Positions 47,671 through 57,569 of a stretch of DNA of 64,000 nt are shown here, in pieces. A model generated the notes under the pieces. That model saw only the letters and a list, made by a program, of their open reading frames with translations. It had not been told where the DNA came from and made no database searches. Position 1 is the stretch's first letter, and each line of letters opens with the position of its first letter. The position numbers were made by a program, and so were the translations under genes. This stretch comes from Xenoacremonium recifei (lineage: Eukaryota > Ascomycota > Sordariomycetes > Hypocreales > Nectriaceae), in contig WOFQ01000001.1 in the NCBI GenBank assembly GCA_012184525.1, positions 2,480,001 to 2,544,000 of the forward strand. Reading direction: 5' to 3'.

Positions 47671-48054
47671 TTATCGAATCATGCTGCTCCGTCGCTCTTC
47701 GATTCGAGGCATCTCCTTGTTGTTGAAGCTTCCGCCGAAGCCAGGCATGGAGCTGAATCGGTTCAGTCGCTTGCGCTGCTGGTCGGGCTGTGGGCTCGGA
47801 GAGGCTTGAGGAGGCAGCGCCTCGGCAGTGACAGTCGTAGTAGACATCATGGGCTTGCCACCGTGCAGGGCATCAACGCCGCTGGAGCCCGAGGAGGATC
47901 CAGTGCTGTTGGGAGTCTGGTACACGTACTCGCCGTCAACATAGACAGCGTTCGAGACGAAAGTAGATCGTCGGTGACGTCGGCGAGTGTAGCGTTGCTC
48001 AAGGCGGAAGAGCTCCAGCTTGGCCTGGATCTTGTCGAAGATGCTCTGGCCCAT
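47671..48054 (-). CDS. Conserved-looking small hypothetical protein, 127 aa
   Basis: Intronless. It starts MGQSIFDKIQAKLELFRLEQ, an amphipathic helix, followed by a strongly basic patch (RYTRRRHRRSTF), then FVSNAVYVDGEYVYQTP. The rest is Ser/Gly/Pro-rich and ends with NRFSSMPGFGGSF and a Glu/Arg-rich tail. I do not recognise a family. The compact start and clear codon logic favour a real protein, possibly membrane- or nucleic-acid-associated through the basic patch (inference). The ATG at 48054 was chosen over an upstream Met (48132) because the intervening sequence looks like leader. The upstream DNA carries a GATG microsatellite. Confidence 0.6.
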   Translation of the reverse strand: MGQSIFDKIQAKLELFRLEQRYTRRRHRRSTFVSNAVYVDGEYVYQTPNSTGSSSGSSGVDALHGGKPMMSTTTVTAEALPPQASPSPQPDQQRKRLNRFSSMPGFGGSFNNKEMPRIEERRSSMIR

Positions 48055-48472
48055 GGTTGCGGTTTGGATTCTGTAGACAAAGACAGACAGGTGGACGGGT
48101 TGGTTGAGGACGAGCCGCGAGAGGTTTCCCACGTTGGACTCGAGGTTTAGGTATTTGATTTCGTCGGAATTGAACAGAGGACTAGATGCCCCAGTTCAAT
48201 GCGGTTGGTCTCGGGTGAGATGTCTCGTTTCTCGGCGGTAGGCGTCGCGGGTGTCTTGGAGCGGGAAAAGGAGGCGCCGGCAGTTGCAAGGAATTTGACG
48301 TTTATTTGCTCCGTGAGGACGAAAAGCAATGATTCCTAAAAGAGAGGCGTTGGACGTGGATAAAGGAGGGAGTCACCGGGAGATCCGTCTTTATCGTCCG
48401 GGAAGAGATTCAAACGAACGTGGGTGGGTGGGAGAGAGGGGGAATAAGAAAGCGGAGGGCTGGTGAATGAAA

Positions 48473-48492
48473 GATGGATGGATGGATGGATG
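48473..48492. repeat. GATG tetranucleotide microsatellite, five units
   Basis: Five perfect head-to-tail GATG units in the leader or promoter of the small hypothetical gene; a simple length-variable marker. Confidence 0.9.
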
Positions 48493-51476
48493 AAGAACGA
48501 GCCAGCCCAGACGGTAAGGTACATAAAGGAACGCTATGATAAGGTGGGTGTGCTGCCAGTCCCGTCCAGCTGCTCCCCGGGCGAGCCAACAGGGGGTCAA
48601 GTAAGGGCCAACAGGGGGCCCTGGCCGTGGCAGAGAGTCGAGAGGCCGCTAACGAGGTCGATGGCCGGTTCTGAACCTGAAGCCGCCCCTGAAGCCAGGC
48701 CGCGCCGCCTCCACTCAATCCCACGCTGCATTGCGACGCATGGCGAAGCATGGATGGCTTGATGGCATAGTTGGAGGGGGAGGCTTGGTTGGGTCGTGAG
48801 CTTCGGCTGGTTTATGCTTTATGCGAAGCGTGTCGTGACTGCCAGATGGGTGTCGAGATGTCCAGCCCTCCCTCACGTGATTGGATTGGGGCTGTCATCT
48901 CTGACCTTGGAGGCAGTCGCGGCAGAGCATCACGGCTTTGCCCTCGCCCCTCAAGGATTCGCAACCCGGCCCCGTCCCGTCCAATGTTCCCAAGGAATCT
49001 CGTATGGCCTGGTGGCGACTCCTCAACAGTGACAGGCAGGCTCAGCATCAGGGAAGAGAGTGGGAGCGGCACGCTAACAGACCAACGGTTGGGTAAGTCG
49101 TCAGGGCATGGACCGCTCTGGAGACTCGAGCGAGCGACCCGACCAGGATGGCCGTTGGCGGGTTGACGCAGGGGCTGCAGCAGTGCGACCTCTAAGGACC
49201 TCTAAGCTGACCAGAGCGCTCGCTAGCCACTATCCAAGCATCCATGGACCATGCTGGACTGCGACCTCGATGGAGCCAGGCCGGTCAAGGTCATGGCGGC
49301 GCAGAGTGGCGAGTCAGTCAGTGCTTGCAAATGCGAATCTGCAGCAGCAGAGGACCGTACTCGGGTTCGAAAGCCTCTCAGCGCTGTACCTGACGATCAC
49401 GCTCTCGAACGACAGCCGATCTGGAGGCTAAGGGCATCATCTCATTTCCACCTGGAGTCCGGGGATGACGAGCCAAAGCCAACTCCAGGGCCCCGGCCTT
49501 CAGTTCCCTTTGTTCCTCGGACTTGCAAAGAGAAGGCGCCCCTTATTCCCTGGAGGGCTTCCAAGTTCTTCATTATGCTCGCGGCATCGCCAAACACCCA
49601 TGGCAATAATGGCCCCATACTAACATCTCGACTCCTCACTATCCCTGCCGCATGGTTCGCGCACATTCTGCTTCGGGGATGGCTCGCCTGCAATGCTCAC
49701 CAGCGAACCCGCCATCATCGCGCGATCCCAGCCTCCACGTGCGGTCTACCGACGCCCGCCAGTTCTCCTCTTCTTTAGCACCTCCCTGTTCCCCAGCAGC
49801 TTCTTCATCTGAGCAGCTTCTCCAGCCTGTTGGTTACTTGAATGGTCCCGATCCAATTGGATCGAAACTGGTGATGGCGGTCTATCGAATAGTCCTAACC
49901 TCACGGGGTCCCTGGTGCCATGCCGTGTAGGAGCGCTCATCTTCAAAGGCACTGAGTTGAGTGTCCATTTGAACTGGTTGAGCAACAAATCTTCACCCCC
50001 GAGTCAGGGACCTGTTGAGCTATCTGGAGATCAAAGAGGCACGGACGCCCGTTCGTTCTTCCAGGCCGCTTCCATGCGCTTCCCATCTGCGCTAGTGGTA
50101 ATAGGACCTCCCAAGCTGTCCATTTCCTCCGTGCACTATCAGAAGATGAGGCACAGACGACGGGGTTCGACGCGTAAATGACCTGGAGACGCATCTCCAA
50201 CTTCGCAAGGCACTAACCCCCTCAATCATGCAGTCTTATTAGCTTTTTGATAAGACGAAAAGATCCAAGGGTGAAACTCCTGATGCGCGATAGGCGCAAG
50301 ACCGATTGCGGGCACCCTAACGGCTACTATCTACATAGAGCTGCAGCTTACTGACCAAGACATTCGCCTATACCGGCCCAAGGAAGCCAGGATGCCCAAA
50401 GGATAGCAAATGAGCATGTTCCTATCGAGATGCGGTCTCTATGTTATTTGCCTAGCTCTGATCAATTGCTCTGTGTTATGGTGCATATCATTCTGGCTGT
50501 CTGCCTTTCTGTGCCATCAGAATGGAGACTCGCACCCGTTCGTCTCGATACACAGCCATCTTCAGGAGCGTCGGCTTAATGAAAAACATCCGAATTTCGT
50601 GTGGCTCGAAAAATAGCACAATCCTCTAGACAGAAGCAATCGGCCGAGAGTTTTGGTCAATTATCCGCTTCCACCTTGCACCCTTCTTCGTACCGTCAAG
50701 AACGGCCTCATCACAAGTAGTCCCGCCGGCTTGGCTCGACAGAAAGCGAGCACAACAACACCGGAGGCAGTATGCAGACTGCCGTCCTTATTATGAGAAC
50801 TTCGCGAGAAATGCCGTTTGTAAGTCCCGTTCAAAGGAAATCTCGCTAATCACCTCATCGGCATGTAACACGACAGTCCCGTCACCTCCCATATTCAGTG
50901 CCCCTTCATCAAGCTTTGTCTTCGTTTGCGTTGCACTGCCCAGTATTGAAGATGCGCAAAGATGCTCTAATCTTGTTCCTGGAATCAATCCGACGGGACA
51001 CCGTTCCACTTCATCTCAATTGATTGCCGAGTAGCAAGACTTGCTGTGGTGCGCGGCTATCATATCGCCGAGTCGGTTCCTGGTCCTCAATGTTGAACGT
51101 CGGACAGCTCTCCCGTCGTGAAGCTCAAGCTTCAGATCATCGCGCATAATCTAGGCCACGAAGTGAATCTTCCTCAGCATAGTTTCGCTTCTGATGAGCT
51201 TGGGACTCCCGAGAGACCCCATGTCGGACAATTAGACACGCATCAAGATGATTGCTTGAAGCGGGAGAATTGAAGGGCAACTGCATATTTGAGTAACAAT
51301 ATCCAAACATATGCCAAAATTGCCGAGTTGCAGGATACCGTCTTCGTTCCGTTAAGCTCCATAATCCTACCGTCTGAAGCATGTTCATTTCCGTGCTGTG
51401 ATTCCCCAAACTCATATACGCCGAGGTAATACCCCGTGTAATTTCTAGGAAGCTCACTTAGAAGGTTCAGTTGTTA

Positions 51477-51483
51477 TAAATGC
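51477..51483 (+). promoter_or_regulatory. TATA box candidate of the subtilase gene
   Basis: TATAAAT about 80 bases before the start codon on the coding strand, the usual place for a TATA element in inducible fungal genes. Position is the only evidence. Confidence 0.45.
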
Positions 51484-51560
51484 GTCAATTGTCCCGGTTC
51501 CTCCAGAGATCCTTTTCTTCTTCTTTAGAGGTTAACGTCACTAACCTGTTTTTAAGCATC

Positions 51561-54487
51561 ATGAGGGTACTTCGCTTGTTTCACATATCGTTGTGGACTA
51601 TCGTTGGTGTTGCCCAAGGCATGACACATGATAGTCCTAATACCAAGCATCGTGTTAGGTCAGGTACGACCCGGAAGTTCGTCATAGAGGTCGAGTCAGT
51701 AGGTGTACTTCTTTATATACATGCCTTGCACCTTTGACTAACCTGACAGGATGATCATATTGAACCTCTCACTCGACGACTCCGAGTCAAGTCCAGCCAC
51801 AACGGCACATACCATCAGCAGTTCGACTGCAGCGATATCTTCTCCGGCATTTCTCTTCATACTGAAACCGACAATGTTGACAGCTTGCTTCAGATGGAAG
51901 GAGTCAAGAATGTGTGGCCGGTGAATACGCTACACAAACCATGGGTTTCAAAGGCGGCTCATTTTTCGGCATCTGCCAAACTGAACTACTCTATGCACCA
52001 GTGGACAAACGTAGACAAGCTACACGCCCAGGGCATCAGAGGCCAGGGTGCCACCGTTGCAATAATTGATACCGGCATTGATTACACGCACAAGGCGGTA
52101 AGAGATGTCTTCTGGTGAGCCATATGTTCCTTACTAAAACTGACAGCTCGGCGGTTGCTTTGGCCCTGGATGCAAAGTAGTTGGTGGTTATGACCTCGTC
52201 GGAGCAACTTGTAAGTACACCCAAGGTCACTTGTGACGTTTGGTCTAACTTCCCACAGGGGATCCATTCGTTGAGAAGATTTTCCCGAAAAAGCCTGACA
52301 GTGATCCCATGGATCACGAAGGTCATGGCACTCACGTGGCAGGGATCATCGCCGCCGATAATGAATGGTAAGTGTCAATCCAATGTTGGCTACAAGTCTA
52401 ACCAGTGAATAGGCTAAAGGGAGTTGCTCCAGACGCAAGGCTACTCATTTACAAAGTGTTCTCTGATGTGTGTGATCTTGTTTATAGTACGATTTCATAA
52501 GCTAATCATGGGGTAGTCCCCCTGGAACACTGATGAGGAGACTGTCATACAGGCATTCTGTGATGCCTATCATGCAGGGGCAAGTATATCTCTATCTCGT
52601 TGATGCTTATAGTATCCGTATTGACATCTTTTAGGCCGATGTCATCTCCGCAAGCCTAGGGGAGGCTAACGGGTTCTCAGATAATCCTTGGGCAGTGGTT
52701 GCAAGTCGGATTGTTAAAAAGGGTATCGTTGTCGTCGCATCGGCTGGGAACGATGGTGAATCCGGACCATTCTTCGCCAGCGACGGCTCAAGTGGAAAAG
52801 GGGTACTTGCCGTTGCTGCTGTCAACGTAACCGGAAAACCGTACGTCAATCATTCCGACCCTCGATACACGCCAAGGCCCGGATACTTCACTTCATGGGG
52901 CCCTACCAACGAGCTGTTGATGAAGCCTGAGATTGCGGCCCCTGGCTGGGAAATCTTGAGCACTGTCTTGGATCAGGGTTATGCCGAACTGAGCGGCACA
53001 TCTATGTCAGCACCGTACATCGCAGGAGTGGCTGCTCTTTTCATCGGGCACAACGGCGGCCGCGATATCTACGGTCCAGATTTTGCAAAGATGCTTTACC
53101 GTCGCATTTCTTCCAGTGGCCATTCCCTTCCTTGGGTTGGCACAAGCCTCATGCGGAATTTTACAGCGCCTCCTTGGCAAGTAGGTACTGGCTTGATCGA
53201 TGCCTGGAAGGTTATACACTACTCCACGGACCTTGACTACCAACCATTCGCAGTCATGGACAAAGATCACTTCAAGTCTCGATGGAAGTTCAGCATCACA
53301 AATACTGGGCTCACTGAAAAACTCTACTCGTTCCGAATTGAGCCAGCGGCAGGGGTGAATATTATGGACAACTATTTTGGCATAGCCAGTTTGTTCGGCC
53401 TGGAGCCACGAAGAATCAAGCCTTTTGTTGAGCTACCGGAGTCCACAATTGTTCGGCCTGGTGAGACGAAGGAAATGCGGTACGTATAAGATTCCGAAGG
53501 AAATTCCGAAGAATCATCCTCTAAGCGGCGACATCAGGCTCAAGTTTGGTCAACCCAAGGTGGACGAGGACCTCCTCCCGCTATATAGCGGAAAGATATG
53601 GGTAGAGTCAAATCAAGGCGAGCGCCTCTCTATTCCCTATGGCGGTAAGTTATCTCTCCTGGTGCTGCTACTAACTTTCACCAATATCTCATGACTAACC
53701 GCCCCTATCATAGGGGCCGCCTACGATACCGAAAAGGCTTTCAGCAGAATGTTTGTTGATAACCCATTCGTGCCAAATTTTAAAGGAACCTGGGCGTACG
53801 TATCTATTAGATCCACGTTCGAGCATATACTAACAAACCGTTGGCTCTCCAGCTGGTCTTTCAACGTGGAGAAGGATCCTACAGACTATATGGAAATCAT
53901 GACAACCCTTTCCTATCCATGCTTCAATTTACGCTGGGATGTGAGTCTATCCTTATTCTTAAGCCTCACCCAGGGAACTAATAATCCCCTAGATATTCGA
54001 AGAATGGTGGTCAGAGAACCTGTGGAATTATCCTCCTGTCCCAGGAAATTATGGCTACGTCGGCTCTGCAACCACCATGCGCAACGCCGATGACTATTAC
54101 TTCTATAACCCCGACGTGAACGACAAAGATGATACGATCTCGTTCCCTCTCACGCGTCAGTCTCGAGGCTTTCAAACTTATTGGTGGTTTGGAAAGCTAG
54201 CTAACGGCACGCAAATCGCACCTGGGAACTACACGTAAGTCCAGCTTCTACTTCAGAAAGGGACTGTAAATGCTCATGGACACAACAGGCTTCGGTTTGC
54301 TGCATTACGGCCGTACGGAAATCCTCACTTCTCGCAGGATTGGGACTATATGTACATGCCTGTGCGGAACATTGAGGTTCTTCCCTACCATTCCACTTCG
54401 AAGAACGCCTCGAACACGACGCATTCATATTTCGAATGGAAACGGGATCGAGGTCAGGCTCGAGGATTATCTTCACACAGACAGTGA
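51561..54487 (+). CDS. Secreted subtilisin-like serine protease (S8), 779 aa
   Basis: Twelve exons: 51561-51698, 51750-52097, 52147-52210, 52259-52367, 52413-52467, 52517-52579, 52635-53479, 53538-53644, 53714-53795, 53853-53940, 53993-54234 and 54289-54487. A signal peptide (RVLRLFHISLWTIVGVAQG) and a short propeptide precede the catalytic domain. The triad is Asp153 (VAIIDTGIDYTH), His206 (DHEGHGTHVAG) and Ser382 (LSGTSMSAPYIAG), with the oxyanion Asn in VVASAGNDG. About 280 further residues form beta-rich, Fn3-like domains with several N-glycosylation sites, as in large Vpr/C5a-peptidase-type fungal subtilases. It probably degrades extracellular protein. The sixth intron has a GC donor. 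The C-terminus shows no GPI signal. No protease-activation partner is adjacent; it is convergent with the ZIP transporter gene, 242 bp apart. Confidence 0.88.
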
Positions 54488-54729
54488 AGTCTTCGCTGCG
54501 AGCAGCACCCACGCCCTGGTTCAAACTTGTAGCAAGCAAACTTAGCCTCGGCTTTGGTCCGATGTTGTTATGCCTAAACAACAGTCGAGAAGTCCATTAT
54601 GGACAGAATTGTATTAGAACTACTGTGATGGTTGTGTTTTGATCAATTATACTAATAAAGTAAATACTGCGGTTCAGGAGGCAGGAGTGTATTGTCAAGG
54701 GTATGTGCAGTCGTGGGGGGAACGCGCTT

Positions 54730-56509
54730 TTATGCCCATCGACCCAAAAGACTCATCAAAACCAATCCAGATGTAAGGCCAACACCAGCACAGATGATAG
54801 TACCGAGGTCAGCTTCGGCCAGCGAGGACGCCGCGCCATGGGAACCAGCGCCGTGCATCCAGTCGGCAGCCCACATCTCGACCAGACCGACCCAGACGAG
54901 AATGCCGGCTGACAGCGCGTCGAGTGTTCCGATAGCAATAAGCGTTGATTTATCATTGCCGTTGAAGCGATGGAGGACTCCAATGCCGATAGCCATTCCT
55001 ATGGGGGTAATGAAGGCAAAAAGACCAGCAAGACCCAGCTTCCTCCACATCGACAGGCCTGAAGGAGACAAAACAGGTTGCGGATTTTCCACTGCAGCGC
55101 CAGGAACAGATTTATTTTGATCTGCTTCTTCAGAATCGTTTAGAGACAAGTGGCCAAACTGGTTGGGATCAGCGGCTCCGATAGTAGCAATGCGCGTGCC
55201 CAATGCAATGCCTTCAAACGCTTGATGGAAGATAATGACGACAGACAGCTTCATGAAGAAGTTATCATCAGCGACGACCATGGTAAGTCCAATGACTAAG
55301 TCCCAGTATTAGTGAACACTACCAAGAACTAGAGACTTCTGCTTCACTTACTGAGGGAATGGAATAAGATGCCAGCTTCCATTACCAAAATGCTAACAAC
55401 ATCGGTCGACAAACGCTGTCTCGTTCTTCCGGGAAGGGTTAATGCCTCGGCTCTTGTCCTCATGGTGATGATACGATATCCCACAAATTCTATGAGGAAC
55501 GAGACGAAAATGCCGGCAAGAAGGATTGCGGAAGTAACAGCTTCGTAACCCAAATCGCCGACACACTCGCTCGCGAACATGAGGGACGCATGAGTATAGA
55601 GCTATTAAGGGTTTTAGCTAGGTTAGCATCTCGAAGGAATCGATTCTTACATGGACAAAGGCCGTAGAAAGTATCACACCCGTTCCAAATTGTTTAAGAG
55701 TGACGAAGAAGAGGTTCAGCCTTTTAGCAAACTGATGGTGTAGTAGGATGGGCCCGAATACACCAAGAGCGCTGGTGCCCAGTATAACGAACAACATGCC
55801 GACTCGAACACTGATGTTGTAGTCTCTCGCTGGGGCTTCGCAAGACCTTCCTATCAGCCCCTCGTGTTCGTCGTCGCCTGTGCAGTGTCTAGAAGCTATT
55901 AGCTGCTCTGCTCCAGAAACGGCTATATCGCTCTGGAACTCGACTTACTCGACACCAGCATGGAAATGGCAATTCCGACCTTTCTTGGGGTCTTCAATAC
56001 TGGCCTCATCTTCCCTCTTGTGTCCGCCGTGTCTGTCGTCTCGCCCGCCGTCTGATGGATGGGCAAATACCTCCTGACCATCTGCGTCGAAGCAAAACCT
56101 AGCGAACTGCGTTCAGTACGTCATTGTAGAAGGGGTCCGCTTGACTTTCGTTCTCACATTTCAAGTCCGTGGGTGTGGCAGTCGGTATATTGCGCGGGTA
56201 CGTCAGTAGTAGCGGTAGCAAGAACATCGACATGATACTCAGTTCCGTCAGCAAGACAATAGCTAGTAGACGTCAGCCGAACCCCCAAACTTAACAAACA
56301 AGTGTTTTCCAGCAATATTCAACCTACACGCCCGATCCATGTAGATGGCATCCGGAGATGGCCGTGACTTGAGCGTCCTCTGAGGACTGAGTAGTAGTCG
56401 GAGCTTGGGTCGGTCGTGGCGCCAACTGTCCGGCGACGACAGCAGCGCCCCAGGTAGCTAGAAATAAAGACAGTGGTGCGATCATGGCTTTGATGGCTCG
56501 CGCAGACAT
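54730..56509 (-). CDS. ZIP-family zinc/iron transporter with Cys-His repeats, 496 aa
   Basis: Six exons: 56509-56328, 56262-56158, 56098-55949, 55888-55651, 55601-55352 and 55295-54730. A signal-like hydrophobic start (MIAPLSLFLATWGAAVVAG) leads to a luminal/extracellular region with three CHxHx5C units (C54-C63, C89-C98, C139-C148). Eight membrane helices follow: RVGMLFVILGTSALGVFGPI, GTGVILSTAFVHLYTHA (helix 4 type, metal-binding His), VVIIFHQAFEGIALGTRI (helix 5, HxxxE) and the rest. The loop between helices 3 and 4 is short; a Glu/Asp-rich loop follows helix 5. ZIP proteins move zinc or iron into the cytosol. Length and helix 4/5 motifs fit the fungal ZRT/IRT group. The direction and metal are inferred from the family. 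Confidence 0.9.
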
Positions 56510-57569
56510 TTGAACACTGAAGATATAGCTTCGCAGGGATCCAAGGGAAAGGTCTGTTGTCGGGAACAGTCACCTTCTTTGAGCTTCAGGCGGACCGCGT
56601 AAATGGAAGGTGGTCTGCGTGATCTACGGATTCGATGGGAAAGAGCCAATCTTTCTATTTGTTTCAACGTGCGGGAATGAACGATGAGTAACGACGATCA
56701 GGTCTCTCGAGCAAGCGGCATGGAAGTGTAAATACACGGGAACACCCAAAGCTTCTCTATTTGATGCGTCATGTCAATGCTAAGGCACAAGACTCTGGTT
56801 CGTATTATGTTTACTCCAAGGCATAAATGCAAGTCCACCACGCACTTCAGTCCAGAGCAAGTTAGACCTACGTAGGAGAGTTTGGGGTTCATTCTGTGGC
56901 GTCTAGATCTATACTGAATCGTAGACACGGCGTTGAGGACCTTGATAGCCAGGGCACGAAGTCTCAGGGACCTAGATAGGCGGGAAAGTGATGACACCGA
57001 TGTCAAGCGAGTTTAGTCCCTCGGGCTGCTGAGGCAGGAGATGATGTACAGCCATCAATAACGAGGCGTCCATATTCCAATACCGAAACAGGTGTAAGAA
57101 AAGAGGATCTCGTTAGCCACTCTCACCATGTTGTCTCGTGATGCCATGCTTCCAATCTAGGTACTTGTCCAAGCCTGCGACCATCTGATTCAGAGAGCCA
57201 AGAATGCGTGACATTCTGATTCTGAGATGCTCTGTACGGGCCGGACCAAAAGTTGAAAATACTGTCAATCGAACGTGACGAGTATCCAAATCATTGCAAG
57301 ATTATCGTGATGCAGAACAAATTGGGGTTGAGAAGGAGGACATCATTAGCCCCTGAGTTCAGCGCCCGCACAGCGCTGAGTCAGCGATTTTCGCGCCACC
57401 GCTTTAATTGAGCCACGCCTAAACGCGTCTCCCCAGCTTCGGACGCGACTCCTTCGATTTCCACCGAACCCTCATTGAAGTTGGCCATCCTGCCACAACG
57501 ACTTGAACGATTTTTCTTTACATTTTCTCTGTGGTCTTCCTGCGTGTAGCAAGCGAATGCGGATTCACA
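56510..57569. other. Divergent promoter region of the ZIP transporter and MSH2
   Basis: 1.06 kb between divergent starts. Next to MSH2 it contains cell-cycle-type sites (listed separately). No perfect yeast Zap1 zinc-response element was seen near the ZIP start. No coding frame is supported. Confidence 0.45.
57388..57428 (+). promoter_or_regulatory. E2F/MBF-type sites upstream of MSH2
   Basis: TTTTCGCGCC at 57388-57397 matches the E2F/MBF-type core and ACGCGT at 57423-57428 is a perfect MluI cell-cycle box, 140-180 bases before the MSH2 ATG. In yeasts such boxes drive G1/S expression of replication and repair genes. Function here is inferred. Confidence 0.5.

Larger units (their letters stand above)
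48055..51560. other. Gene-poor 3.5-kb region upstream of the subtilase
   Basis: No recognisable gene. The first ~700 bases are leader and promoter of the small minus-strand gene and include a short GATG microsatellite. The stretch 48.6-50.2 kb has overlapping open frames on all strands without motifs. Two minus-strand frames at 51137-51457 and 50791-51009 could be relics (see findings). A short plus-strand frame at 50410-50616 has a hydrophobic start but nothing else. Confidence 0.4.
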
